DNA from: Clostridiales bacterium
Lineage (GTDB): Bacteria > Bacillota > Clostridia > Oscillospirales > Acutalibacteraceae
Length of the DNA stretch: 64,000 nt
Direction: 5' to 3'
Assembly (NCBI GenBank): GCA_022801595.1
Contig: JAAWSO010000002.1
Location: forward strand, 143,663-207,662
Position 1 is the stretch's first letter; every line of letters begins with the position of its first letter. Below are positions 8,139 through 18,162 of the stretch, piece by piece. The translations under genes and the position numbers were made by a program. The notes below the pieces were generated by a model, which saw nothing but the letters and a program-made list of their open reading frames with translations, did no database searches and was not told the DNA's origin.

Positions 8139-10517
8139 CTATCCCAGTAATTCTTGGGCGTAATAAACCGAACCCATGGCGTCTTTAGAGTAGAAATCAG
8201 CGGAAATCATATCTGCGTATTCCTGGGTCAAAACGGCGCCGCCTACCATAATTTTACACCCCGGCGCCTGTTGATGAAGCCGCTTGATTGTCTCTTCCAT
8301 GTTGACCACTGTGGTAGTCATTAGGGCGCTCAGTCCCACCAGCTTAACCTTTTGTTCCAAAACGGTGTCTACAATCAATTGAGGGTCTACGTCCTTCCCT
8401 AGGTCAATCACATCGTAGCTGTAATTTTCCAGTAATACCTTCACGATGTTTTTCCCAATGTCGTGAATGTCGCCTTTGACTGTGGCCAAAATGATTTTAT
8501 CCTTTTTCACTTGGGTTTCGCCAGTGGAATTCAGGTAGGACTTGATGGCGTCAAAGGCGGCCTTGGCTGCTTCGGCACTCATCAGAAGCTGAGGGAGAAA
8601 CAGAGTTCCGGTCTCGAATTCTTTCCCTACTTTGTCCAAAGCTGGGATCAGCTCTTGATTGATGATATCCAGCGGTGGGATGGTTTGCACCATGGCTTTG
8701 GCTGCGTCAAAGGCGCTTTCCTTCAATCCCTTGATAATCGCTTGGGTAAGCCCGATCTCCCCAGAAGAAACGGGTGCAGGGGAAGAGGACTGTCCGGCGT
8801 ATTGGGCGATGTAGTCCATGCATTGTACATCGGCTCCACTCAGGGCACAGTAGGAGTAATAAGCTGCCATCATCGGCTTGGAATTGGGGTTGATGATGGC
8901 GGCGCTCAAGCCGTTTTGCATGGCCATGGTGAAGAAAGCGGTGTTGACATTTTCCCGCTGGGGCAGGCCAAAGGAAATGTTAGACACGCCAAGGGAGGTG
9001 TATAGCCCCAGTTCGTCCCGTATCAGCTCCAAAGCCTTCAGGGTAACGGCCGCAGCTTCCTGCTCGGCGCTGACGGTCATGGCCAGCACGTCCACAATGA
9101 TATCCTTTTTTTCAATGCCGTAGGTGGCGGCGGTATCCATAATTTTTTTGGCAATGGCCAGCCGGCCTTCTGCTGTGGAGGGAATCCCATCTTCGTCAAT
9201 AGTCAAAGCAATGACGGTACCGCCGTATTTTTTCATCAGCGGAAAAATGCTGTGCATGGATTCCTGCTTGCCGTTTACCGAGTTGATCAGCGGCTTGCCG
9301 TTATAAATGCGCAAAGCCCTTTCCATGGCTTCTACGTTGGTGGTATCAATTTGTAACGGAAGATCGATGATACTTTGGATTTCCCGGATGGCGTCTTCCA
9401 TCAAAGCCACCTCGTCAATTTCCGGCAGACCCACGTTGACGTCTAGAATATGGGCGCCGTTTTGCTGCTGCGCAACCCCTTCTTTGAGAATGTAATTCAT
9501 ATCGTGTTCCCGCAGCGCTTGTTTGAACCGGGATTTTCCAGTGGGGTTGATCCGTTCTCCAATAATCACTGGCTTAGGGCCGAAGGTTACGGCTTGGGAG
9601 TAGGAGGAAACTACTGTGCGGTTTTTGGGGATAATGGGAGCGGGAAGCAGGCCCTTACAGGCTCGGATCATTTCTGCCAAATGATCTGGCGTGGTGCCGC
9701 AACATCCGCCGATGATCCAGGCGCCCTCCATGACGATATCCACCATGGAAGCAGCAAATTCTTTCGGGTCCACGTCATATACCGTTTGGCCGTTGACACT
9801 TTTGGGCAGGCCGGCGTTAGGGTTAACCACAATGGGAATGGAACAGCATTCCGTGAGTTGAGGCATCAGCTTTTTCATCTGCTCCGGTCCAAGGCCGCAG
9901 TTAAAGCCCATTCCATCCACACCCAAACTTTCCAAGAGAGCGACGGCGGCAGGGATATCTCCGCCAGTGAGCAATTTGCCATGTTCGTCAAAGATCATGG
10001 TGACGAAAACCGGCAAATCTGTGTTTTCTTTTGCCGCTAGGATAGCTGCTTTTCCCTCATACGTATCGCTCATGGTTTCGATTAAGATCACATCAGCGCC
10101 GGCCTGCGCGCCGGTGACGGCCATTTCCCGGAATAGTTCATACGCTTGGTCAAAATCCAAATCTCCCAGCGGGCGCATCAGTTTTCCAGTGGGGCCAATG
10201 TCCATAGCGACCAAGCCGCGGCCGCTTTCCTCAACGGCACGGCGGGCTAGGGCCACACCGTGCTGGATCACATCTTGGGCGGAATATTGGTGATCTTGAA
10301 ATTTGGTGGCGTTAGCACCGAAGGTATTGGTCTTGATGATATCGCAGCCGGCGGCTAAATAATCCTTGTGGATTTTCAGGATCAGCTCTGGATGGGTGAT
10401 GTTCCAAAGCTCTGGAAGTTCTCCGGCACCCAGACCATTTTGTTGTAGAAGAGAGCCCATTCCACCGTCAAAAAAAATCAGGCGCTTTCCCAATTCCTGT
10501 TTGATATTCAAAGTCAT
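8139..10517 (-). CDS. metH: methionine synthase core: homocysteine-binding, pterin-binding and B12-binding domains (no reactivation domain)
   Basis: FFDGGMGSLLQQNGL, NCGLGPEQM, GGCCGTTPDH, ERINPTGKSRFKQAL and B12-site KGDIHDIGKNIVKVLL motifs. Confidence 0.93.
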   Translation of the reverse strand: MTLNIKQELGKRLIFFDGGMGSLLQQNGLGAGELPELWNITHPELILKIHKDYLAAGCDIIKTNTFGANATKFQDHQYSAQDVIQHGVALARRAVEESGRGLVAMDIGPTGKLMRPLGDLDFDQAYELFREMAVTGAQAGADVILIETMSDTYEGKAAILAAKENTDLPVFVTMIFDEHGKLLTGGDIPAAVALLESLGVDGMGFNCGLGPEQMKKLMPQLTECCSIPIVVNPNAGLPKSVNGQTVYDVDPKEFAASMVDIVMEGAWIIGGCCGTTPDHLAEMIRACKGLLPAPIIPKNRTVVSSYSQAVTFGPKPVIIGERINPTGKSRFKQALREHDMNYILKEGVAQQQNGAHILDVNVGLPEIDEVALMEDAIREIQSIIDLPLQIDTTNVEAMERALRIYNGKPLINSVNGKQESMHSIFPLMKKYGGTVIALTIDEDGIPSTAEGRLAIAKKIMDTAATYGIEKKDIIVDVLAMTVSAEQEAAAVTLKALELIRDELGLYTSLGVSNISFGLPQRENVNTAFFTMAMQNGLSAAIINPNSKPMMAAYYSYCALSGADVQCMDYIAQYAGQSSSPAPVSSGEIGLTQAIIKGLKESAFDAAKAMVQTIPPLDIINQELIPALDKVGKEFETGTLFLPQLLMSAEAAKAAFDAIKSYLNSTGETQVKKDKIILATVKGDIHDIGKNIVKVLLENYSYDVIDLGKDVDPQLIVDTVLEQKVKLVGLSALMTTTVVNMEETIKRLHQQAPGCKIMVGGAVLTQEYADMISADFYSKDAMGSVYYAQELLG

Positions 10518-11161
10518 TCTTCCTTTCTAAATGGACAATTTTTGGCCTCGCAGGTCATGCAGCGGGCAATATGACAGCTTTTCTTTTCGTTGGTGAAGCC
10601 GATGATGGCGGTCACGGATTTGGATGGTACCAACATAAAGCTGTCTGTAGTGGTCAGCCCGATTCGTTTCTGCGCATCCAATAATCCCAGCAGGGTCTTT
10701 TGATGGGTGATGGGAAAATCCCCGTAGCCGGGACTGTATCGAGGCCGTAGGTATAAGCCTTGCTCCGCGGCTTCCGCCTGAATCTCTTCTTGCCGCTGGT
10801 CGCAGTATTCTTCAATGGCCGTGGCGGCGCAGGCCTGTAAAATCACCGCTTTGCTCATATCCAGTATATTATACCGCTGAATCAGGAAATCTACCTTGGC
10901 TCCCAAAGTCGCAGCGAAAACGCTGGCCTGTTTGCAGCCTTGGATATGTAGGGAAAGCTGCTTGCTTTGAATTTCCATACCGCCGATCTTGAGCTGATTG
11001 TCTCCAGTTACCGTCACATTATAGGTGCGGAATACTGCTTTTGGGGCCATAGCCTCCTCCAGCTCCTGCATGCAGACCTGGATTTGTTGTTGGATGATCT
11101 CATCCGCTGGCTTGCCTCGATATCCTAAATAACGGAGGATTTCTTTTTGATTGAGTTCCAT
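10514..11161 (-). CDS. vitamin B12-dependent methionine synthase activation-domain protein
   Basis: RPRYSPGYGDFPITHQ motif; 4-nt overlap with metH start. Confidence 0.85.
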   Translation of the reverse strand: MELNQKEILRYLGYRGKPADEIIQQQIQVCMQELEEAMAPKAVFRTYNVTVTGDNQLKIGGMEIQSKQLSLHIQGCKQASVFAATLGAKVDFLIQRYNILDMSKAVILQACAATAIEEYCDQRQEEIQAEAAEQGLYLRPRYSPGYGDFPITHQKTLLGLLDAQKRIGLTTTDSFMLVPSKSVTAIIGFTNEKKSCHIARCMTCEAKNCPFRKEE

Positions 11162-11182
11162 GGCGCGCTCCTTCCTGGCGAT

Positions 11183-12055
11183 CTACGATATGCGGATAAT
11201 ATCGGAAAGATTGCCCATGATTTTTTCTGCAATTTCCGGTTTGTTCATGGTATATAAATGGATGGCGTTGACGCCATTGGCGATTAAGTCAATGATTTGC
11301 TCGGTAGCATAGGCGATGCCGGCCTGTTTCATGGCGTCCGGGTGATCGGCGAACCGTTCCACAATCGCTTTGAACCGGGCAGGTAGCTCCGTGCCGGACA
11401 GCTCACAGATCCGTTTGATTTGATTGCTGTTGGTGACCGGCATAATTCCCGCTACAATGGGAACTTGGATCCCCTTGGCAAGGGCGCGGTACAGAAATTT
11501 ATATAGAATGTTATTATCAAAAAACATCTGTGTCGTTAAAAAATCGCAGCCGCTTTCTACCTTTTGTTTGAGGTGGTCGATGTCCGCTTCCTTGCTGGGA
11601 CATTCCACATGACTCTCTGGATAACAGGCGGCGCCAATGCAGAAATCGCCTTGGGCGTTGATTTCCTCAATCAACTGATAGGCATATTGGAAATCCCGGG
11701 GGGCGTTTGGGTTGCAATCCTGGGGCATGTCCCCCCGCAAGGCTAGGATATTCTCAATGTTGTGCTCTTTTAAGGACTGCAAAGTGTCGTTGATTTGGGT
11801 CCGTGAGGAGGTGATGCAGGTGAGATGGGCCAAAGCTGGAATTTGGTGCTGCTCCTGAATTTCTTCCGCGATTTCCAGGGTGCGTTTTGAGGTGCTGCCG
11901 CCTGCGCCGTAGGTAACGCTGATAAAATTGGGAGAGGTGGCGGCAATGCCTTGGATCACCCCGTGAATTTGATCGAGGCTTACGCCCGGTTTGGGCGGGA
12001 AAATTTCGCAGGAAATCGTGACGTTTCCTTGACGAAGCAAGTCAATAATTTTCAT
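11183..12055 (-). CDS. metF: methylenetetrahydrofolate reductase
   Basis: SCEIFPPKPG, FISVTYGAGGS, LALRGDMP and TQMFFDNNILY motifs; GGGAGGA RBS before the start at 12055. Confidence 0.93.
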   Translation of the reverse strand: MKIIDLLRQGNVTISCEIFPPKPGVSLDQIHGVIQGIAATSPNFISVTYGAGGSTSKRTLEIAEEIQEQHQIPALAHLTCITSSRTQINDTLQSLKEHNIENILALRGDMPQDCNPNAPRDFQYAYQLIEEINAQGDFCIGAACYPESHVECPSKEADIDHLKQKVESGCDFLTTQMFFDNNILYKFLYRALAKGIQVPIVAGIMPVTNSNQIKRICELSGTELPARFKAIVERFADHPDAMKQAGIAYATEQIIDLIANGVNAIHLYTMNKPEIAEKIMGNLSDIIRIS

Positions 12056-12266
12056 AATATAAAGTCCTCCCTTGGGGGGATAGAATGAATGGATTGTGTT
12101 TGAAAGGAACGCAAACATAAATTTAAGTTTTTTCATTCCATGTTTTCAGAAATTCTCGGATCTTGGATTTGGATAATATTTCGAGATTATTATAACAAAA
12201 AAAGAGGCGGAAGAAAACCCAATTTTACAAATCTAGGTTTTTTCTGCACTCTTTCTGAAACAATGA

Positions 12267-13556
12267 TTACGCCAAAGCCTGAGAGAGATCGGCAATCAGG
12301 TCGTCAATATGTTCGGTTCCAATCGACAGCCGAACGGTATTTGGTTTGATGCCGCTGTTCAGCAGTTCGGCTTCGGTCATCTGGGAATGGGTGGTGCTGG
12401 CTGGATGGATGACCAGAGATTTTACATCAGCGACATTGGCCAGCAGGGAGAAAATCTCCAGTTTGTCAATGAACGCCTGGGCCTCCTTGGCGCCGCCTTC
12501 CACCTCAATGGTGAAAATAGATGCGCCTCCATTGGGGAAATATTTTTGATATAGGCCATGGTAAGGGTTGCCTGGCAGGGATGGATGATTGATCTTCACT
12601 ACCTTTGGATGTCTGCTGAGGAATTCTACGATTTTAATGGTATTTTCCACATGGCGCTCTACCCGCAGAGACAAAGTCTCCAGGCCTTGCAGGAAAATAA
12701 AGGCGTGGATGGGGGAAAGGGTCGCGCCCATGTCGCGAAGCAGGATGGCGCGGATTTTGGTGACAAAAGCAGCCGGGCCAACCGCTTTGGTGAAGCTCAG
12801 GCCGTGATAGCTTGGGTTTGGTTCGGTGAGGGATGGGAATTTGCCGGAAGCCTCCCAGTCAAACTTGCCGCTGTCAACGATGACGCCGCCGATGGTGGTT
12901 CCGTGGCCGCCGATGAATTTGGTAGCGGAGTGAACCACAATGTCAGCTCCATACTCGAAAGGACGGACCAAGAAGGGGGTAGCGAACGTACTGTCCACCA
13001 CCAGCGGAATTTTGTTGGCGTGGGCGATTTCCGCCACCTTCTCAATGTCGATTAGGTTGGCATTGGGATTGCCGATTGTCTCAATGAAAATGGCCTTGGT
13101 GTTGTCCTGAATGGCCGATTGGAAGCTTCCTTCTTCATCTGGGTCCACAAAGGTGGTAGTGATGCCATATTGGGGGAGGGTGTGCTCCAGAAGGTTGTAA
13201 GTGCCGCCATAGATGGTCTTGGCGGCAACGATATGATCGCCGGCCTGAGCCAAATTTTGGATGGTGTAGGTAATGGCGGCGGCGCCAGAAGAAACCGCTA
13301 GGGCTGCCACGCCGCCTTCCAGGGCAGCGATCCGTTTTTCAAATACATCTTGGGTCGAGTTCGTCAGACGGCCGTAGATGTTGCCGGCGTCGGTTAAATT
13401 AAACCGTGCCGCGGCATGCTCCGAGTTTTTGAACACGTAGGAGGCCGTTTGATAAATCGGCACCGCACGGGCGTCGCTGGCTGGGTCGGGAGATTCCTGA
13501 CCAACGTGGAGCTGTTTGGTTTCAAATTTCCATTCTCTTTTTTCGCTCATATTCAT
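12267..13556 (-). CDS. metY: O-acetylhomoserine aminocarboxypropyltransferase/cysteine synthase family
   Basis: PLP enzyme motifs: [60 protein letters not shown]. Confidence 0.9.
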   Translation of the reverse strand: MNMSEKREWKFETKQLHVGQESPDPASDARAVPIYQTASYVFKNSEHAAARFNLTDAGNIYGRLTNSTQDVFEKRIAALEGGVAALAVSSGAAAITYTIQNLAQAGDHIVAAKTIYGGTYNLLEHTLPQYGITTTFVDPDEEGSFQSAIQDNTKAIFIETIGNPNANLIDIEKVAEIAHANKIPLVVDSTFATPFLVRPFEYGADIVVHSATKFIGGHGTTIGGVIVDSGKFDWEASGKFPSLTEPNPSYHGLSFTKAVGPAAFVTKIRAILLRDMGATLSPIHAFIFLQGLETLSLRVERHVENTIKIVEFLSRHPKVVKINHPSLPGNPYHGLYQKYFPNGGASIFTIEVEGGAKEAQAFIDKLEIFSLLANVADVKSLVIHPASTTHSQMTEAELLNSGIKPNTVRLSIGTEHIDDLIADLSQALA

Positions 13557-13772
13557 TACCACACTTTCTTTCTTGAAAAATTTCAGTTTTTGAAGGGGTG
13601 ATTTCTAAAAAAATAATAGTAATCATATCGATTTAGTAATCTTTAAAACGTATTTTACCTGTTGCAGCAAAAAATGTCAATAGCTTCTGAAGAAATTTTA
13701 AAAAAGTTTTTCCAAGAATTAAGAAACCGCGGAAGCTGTCTAATTTCGATGAACCTCCGTGGTTTTGTGGAA

Positions 13773-14228
13773 TTATGCAGTTTCATGTTTGGAGTTGACT
13801 TTGGCGGGTGGGTTAAGCTCCAAATCCCGTTTTACCAGGTCTGCCAAGGTCACTCGGTTGACCACTTCTTCCACCGCTTCTTTCAATTCCTGCCATAGTT
13901 CCACGGTGGCACATCGAGGAGCGCGGTGACAATCATTTTCCAGGAAGTCCAAGCACGGGACAGGGGAAAGGGTTCCTTCCATCAGGCGCAGAACCATGCC
14001 AACGGTGTAATATTCTGGAGGGTGGGAAAGCTGATATCCCCCATTTGCGCCCCGTGCGCTTTTGACATAACCGGCTTTACAAAGCTGGTTGATAATTTGT
14101 TCCAAGTACTTGTCGGATATTTCTTGGCGCACGGAAATACTTTTGATACTGATGTATTCCTCTTTTCCGTTGACTGCCAGATCCAACAGAAGCCGGAGGG
14201 CATATCGCCCTTTTGTGGAAACTCGCAT
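13773..14228 (-). CDS. Rrf2 family transcriptional regulator
   Basis: MRVSTKGRYALRLLLDLA start; KYLEQIINQLCKAGYVKSARGANGGYQL winged HTH. Confidence 0.93.
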   Translation of the reverse strand: MRVSTKGRYALRLLLDLAVNGKEEYISIKSISVRQEISDKYLEQIINQLCKAGYVKSARGANGGYQLSHPPEYYTVGMVLRLMEGTLSPVPCLDFLENDCHRAPRCATVELWQELKEAVEEVVNRVTLADLVKRDLELNPPAKVNSKHETA

Positions 14229-14470
14229 GATGACCTCCTAAAATATCTGATTTTGCGTTGTTGAGACTGATATTATGAATAAAAAATTTTTGTATGATTT
14301 CAGTAGGAGAAAAATACTTTACTCATTATACTACGTTTTTTGTTGTTTTTCAGTAACAGATCGCATATTTTATGTAGAAAAAATCATATTTGTTTTGTAG
14401 AGGTTATCCAGTTTCGCTAAAGAGATCAAAGTTGCCAAGAAACTGCTGGAATTTTTATCTATCATTTCTC

Positions 14471-14499
14471 TTGTATCCTAACACAACATATAGTAAAAT
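14471..14499 (+). promoter_or_regulatory. sigma-A-like promoter upstream of the TM1266/hydG leader
   Basis: TTGTAT - 17 nt - TAAAAT. Confidence 0.45.
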
Positions 14500-14505
14500 A
14501 AAAAT

Positions 14506-14730
14506 AATTATCCACCTCTTATGGAAAAAGGGCCGGAAAATGGCTTCCTGCACCAACCAGACTGGATAAGGATTCCAAAGCAAATCGTGCTGACTTCGCG
14601 AGGGTGCGGCGTTATCCCAACCGGCAAGGCGATTAGAATATTACATAGATCACGCATCCTTACCCCAAAGGAAATTTTGTTGTATTCTATTCCCTCTGCC
14701 CCGCGGTTTTGGACAGAGGATTTTTTGTTT
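14506..14730 (+). ncRNA. candidate structured leader or stand-alone sRNA ending in an intrinsic terminator
   Basis: Non-coding segment bounded by the promoter at 14471-14499 and a CCTCTG...CAGAGG-ATTTTTTG terminator; complementary segments TAAGGAT/ATCCTTA and GGTGCG/CGCATC. Confidence 0.3.
14689..14730 (+). terminator. intrinsic terminator upstream of the H-cluster maturation operon
   Basis: CCTCTGccccgcggttttggaCAGAGG followed by ATTTTTTGTTTTT. Confidence 0.6.
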
Positions 14731-14785
14731 TTGGAAAACCTTTTCAAGCAACTTCAAAATTTTTATGGAAAAAGGAGTTTTTGTT

Positions 14786-15049
14786 ATGAGTAATACAACC
14801 GATCACCGTATCGCCCTCATCGGGATTATCGCGGAAAGTCGAGATCAAACGGATGCCATCAACACCTTGTTATCGGAATATGGAGACTACATTGTGGGCA
14901 GAATGGGTATCCCTTATCGGGATCGGAAGCTGAATATTATCAGCATTGTGATGGACGCCCCCAACGATCAAATCAGCGCTTTGTCCGGTAAGCTTGGTAT
15001 GCTGGACGGGATTAGCGTCAAGACCGTGTATTCAAAAGTCGAGGGATAA
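14786..15049 (+). CDS. TM1266-like iron-only hydrogenase system regulator
   Basis: RIALIGIIAESRDQTDAINTLLSEYGDYIVGRMGIPYRDRKLNIISIVMDA; AAAGGAG RBS; adjacent to hydG. Confidence 0.85.
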   Translation: MSNTTDHRIALIGIIAESRDQTDAINTLLSEYGDYIVGRMGIPYRDRKLNIISIVMDAPNDQISALSGKLGMLDGISVKTVYSKVEG

Positions 15050-15095
15050 GCTAGTCTGATTTTTACAACAAAATAAGGAAGAGGGATGTGTGTCT

Positions 15096-16514
15096 ATGTA
15101 TAATGTCAAGTCAAAAGTAGCTGCCGAATTTATTGATGACAATGAAATTTTAGAAACCTTGGAATATGCCAAACAAAATAAAAGCAACCGGGAATTGATT
15201 TCTGGGCTGTTGGAACGGGCCAAGGACTGCAAAGGGCTAACGCACCGGGAAGCTGCTGTTCTTCTGGAATGCGACCAGGAAGACTTGAATCGTCAGATGG
15301 AGGCCCTGGCTAAAGAGATCAAGCAAAAATTTTACGGAAACCGGATTGTTATGTTCGCCCCTTTGTATCTCTCGAACTATTGCATCAATGGCTGTACTTA
15401 TTGCCCGTACCATTTTAAAAATAAAAACATTTGCCGCAAGAAGCTGACTCAGGAGGAAATCCGCCAGGAGGTGATTGCCCTCCAGGATATGGGCCATAAG
15501 CGTCTGGCCTTGGAAGCGGGAGAAGATCCAGTTCATAACCCGATTGAATACATTTTGGAGAGCATTGAAACCATTTATAGTATCAAACATAAAAATGGAG
15601 CGATCCGCCGGGTAAACGTAAATATTGCCGCCACCACCGTGGAGAATTATCGGAAACTGCACGACGCTGGGATCGGCACCTATATCTTGTTCCAGGAAAC
15701 CTATCATAAGGAAACCTATGAAAAACTGCATCCTACCGGCCCAAAACACAATTATGCCTACCATACGGAGGCTATGGACCGGGCTATGGAAGCGGGCATC
15801 GACGATGTGGGGATCGGCGTACTGTTCGGCCTCAATCTTTACCGCTACGATTTCGTCGGCCTGCTCATGCACGCGGAGCATTTGGAAGCCGCAATGGGAG
15901 TGGGCCCTCACACCATCAGCGTACCTCGGATCCGTCCTGCGGATGACATCAATCCTGAGGACTTTCCCGATGCGATCAGTGATGATTTGTTTGCGAAAAT
16001 TGTTGCTGTCCTGCGCATTGCTGTGCCATATACCGGCATGATTATTTCTACTCGGGAATCCCAAAAGTCCCGGGAGCGGGTGTTGGATTTAGGCGTTTCC
16101 CAGATCAGCGGTGGTTCCCGAACCAGCGTCGGCGGCTATGTGGACGAGGAGCCGGAGGAGGAGAATTCCGCCCAGTTTGATTTGAGCGATACCAGGACTT
16201 TGGACGAGATTGTCAATTGGCTGCTGACTTTGGGGTATATCCCTAGCTTCTGTACCGCCTGTTATCGGGAAGGGCGTACCGGCGACCGGTTTATGCAATT
16301 GGTGAAATCCGGGCAGATTGCCAACTGCTGCCAACCCAATGCCTTGATGACCCTCAAGGAATATTTAGAGGACTATGCCTCCGAGGATACCCGAAGCAAG
16401 GGGGAGGCGGTGATCGCGGAGGAGATGGAGCGTGTGCCGAATCCGAAAGTTAAGGAAATCGCCACCAGGTATTTGCAGGAAATGAAGGAAGGGAAACGGG
16501 ATTTCCGTTTCTAA
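15096..16514 (+). CDS. hydG: [FeFe] hydrogenase H-cluster radical SAM maturase HydG
   Basis: Radical SAM CxxxCxYC: APLYLSNYCINGCTYCPYHFKNK; C-terminal FCTACYREGRTGDRFM. GTG at 15090 is an alternative start. Confidence 0.95.
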   Translation: MYNVKSKVAAEFIDDNEILETLEYAKQNKSNRELISGLLERAKDCKGLTHREAAVLLECDQEDLNRQMEALAKEIKQKFYGNRIVMFAPLYLSNYCINGCTYCPYHFKNKNICRKKLTQEEIRQEVIALQDMGHKRLALEAGEDPVHNPIEYILESIETIYSIKHKNGAIRRVNVNIAATTVENYRKLHDAGIGTYILFQETYHKETYEKLHPTGPKHNYAYHTEAMDRAMEAGIDDVGIGVLFGLNLYRYDFVGLLMHAEHLEAAMGVGPHTISVPRIRPADDINPEDFPDAISDDLFAKIVAVLRIAVPYTGMIISTRESQKSRERVLDLGVSQISGGSRTSVGGYVDEEPEEENSAQFDLSDTRTLDEIVNWLLTLGYIPSFCTACYREGRTGDRFMQLVKSGQIANCCQPNALMTLKEYLEDYASEDTRSKGEAVIAEEMERVPNPKVKEIATRYLQEMKEGKRDFRF

Positions 16515-16545
16515 CAGGAGTCTGGCAAGGAAGGGAGGAACCAAG

Positions 16546-17745
16546 ATGGAATTGCAACAGACCCCTGGCGCCAATCGGCTGCATATTGGAATTTTTGGCC
16601 GGCGAAACAGCGGGAAATCCTCGCTGATCAATGCCATCACCCAACAGGAGATCGCATTGGTCAGCCAGGTGGCTGGCACCACAACGGATCCAGTTTATAA
16701 GGCTATGGAAATTCCAGGCATTGGTCCTTGTATGCTGATTGATACCGCGGGATTTGACGACGAGGGGGATTTGGGCGCCATGCGGGTGGAGAAAACCCGG
16801 GCGGCTCTGGCTAAAACAGATGTGGCGATTCTGGTGTTTTCTCAGCTCGACCTGAGCCGGGAAGCGGAGTGGGTTGCCGCCCTGCGCCAAAAGAAAACCC
16901 CGATTTTGGCTGTGATCAGTCAACGGGACGTGCGGACGGAAGCAGAGATTGTAGCTTTGCAGCAGGCGGTGCGGGAACACTTTTCCCTGGAGCCTCTGTT
17001 GGTAAGCGCCAAAGAAGGCGCTGGGATTTCCCAAATCAAAGATGAAATTCTAAGGGCGATGCCGGAAGATTTTGAAATGGCCAGTATCACCGGCCATTTG
17101 GTGTCGCCGCACGATGTGGTTTTGCTGGTAATGCCCCAAGATATCCAAGCCCCCAAAGGCCGTCTGATCTTGCCGCAAGTCCAGACCATCCGGGATTTGC
17201 TGGATCATCAATGCGTGGTGATGAGCGCCACAGCGGATCAGTTGGAAACGGCTTTGGCTGCCCTGGAAAAGCCGCCCAGCTTGATTATTACCGATTCCCA
17301 GGTATTTCCTTTTGTGTTTGAGCGCAAACCAGAGGAAAGCCGGCTGACGTCCTTTTCCATTCTGCTGGCTGCTTATAAAGGGGACTTATCCGCTTTTGTG
17401 ACAGGGGCCAAGGCGATTGACACCCTAACCGAACAGTCCCGGGTATTGATTGCGGAAGCCTGTACCCATGCGCCGCTGAGTGAAGATATTGGGCGGGTAA
17501 AAATTCCTGCCATGCTGCGCAAACGGTTTGGTTCAGGCTTACAGGTGGATTTGGTTAGTGGAGCGGATTTTCCGCAAGATGTTTCCTCCTACGACCTGAT
17601 TATCCATTGCGGAGCCTGTATGTTCAACCGTAAACATGTGCTGTCCCGCGTGGAGCAAGCCAAACAGCAAGGGACGCCAATTTGCAATTACGGCGTTGTC
17701 ATTGCTAAGTTGACTGGGATTTTAGATCATGTTTTCTTAGGTTAG
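16546..17745 (+). CDS. hydF: [FeFe] hydrogenase H-cluster maturation GTPase HydF
   Basis: GRRNSGKSSLINAI P-loop; AGTTTDPVYKAMEI; DTAGFDD; C-terminal HCGACMFNRKHV Fe-S ligands. Confidence 0.95.
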   Translation: MELQQTPGANRLHIGIFGRRNSGKSSLINAITQQEIALVSQVAGTTTDPVYKAMEIPGIGPCMLIDTAGFDDEGDLGAMRVEKTRAALAKTDVAILVFSQLDLSREAEWVAALRQKKTPILAVISQRDVRTEAEIVALQQAVREHFSLEPLLVSAKEGAGISQIKDEILRAMPEDFEMASITGHLVSPHDVVLLVMPQDIQAPKGRLILPQVQTIRDLLDHQCVVMSATADQLETALAALEKPPSLIITDSQVFPFVFERKPEESRLTSFSILLAAYKGDLSAFVTGAKAIDTLTEQSRVLIAEACTHAPLSEDIGRVKIPAMLRKRFGSGLQVDLVSGADFPQDVSSYDLIIHCGACMFNRKHVLSRVEQAKQQGTPICNYGVVIAKLTGILDHVFLG

Positions 17746-17796
17746 GAAACGGGTCATTCTTTTCACCTGTGAGAAAGAGAACTAGTCAAAGAAACT

Positions 17797-17834
17797 GAAA
17801 AGCGCACAGAGAAACTTCTCTCTGTGCGCTTTTT
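17797..17834. terminator. bidirectional terminator between hydF and the PadR gene
   Basis: AAAAGCGCACAGAG...CTCTGTGCGCTTTT stem. Confidence 0.85.
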
Positions 17835-18162
17835 AATTCTCTAAGGTACGGAAAAACGCAAGAAGGCCGTCATGAATGGAGAGGTACTGTTGTTTCAGTT
17901 CCTGAAAGTTGGCGAAGCCTTTTGGTTCGATGTGGTAATACACGCCGGTTTTCCGCTTACCGATCAGTTCCTCGTGGTCAGACACCAAACCCTGTTTTTT
18001 CATACGATATAGGATGGGATACATGGAGCAAGGGGAGAATTTTAGCGTTCCATTGGTGGACTTGGAAATTTCCTGACAAAGCTGAGAAGCATACATGTCC
18101 TGCTTGGTTAACAGTCCTAGCAACAGCATGGTGGAAGTCACCCGCTTCATTTCATTCAGCAT
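17833..18162 (-). CDS. PadR family transcriptional regulator
   Basis: MYASQLCQEISKSTNGTLKFSPCSMYPILYRMKKQGLVSDHEE...RKTGVYYHIEPKG; RBS AAGGAG upstream of the ATG at 18162. Confidence 0.85.
   Translation of the reverse strand: MLNEMKRVTSTMLLLGLLTKQDMYASQLCQEISKSTNGTLKFSPCSMYPILYRMKKQGLVSDHEELIGKRKTGVYYHIEPKGFANFQELKQQYLSIHDGLLAFFRTLEN

Noticed and set aside
14521-14793. 90-aa plus ORF (MEKGPENGFLHQPDWIRIPK...) and the opposite 79-aa ORF
   Set aside because: Overlap the candidate leader/terminator; no RBS and no domain-like pattern.
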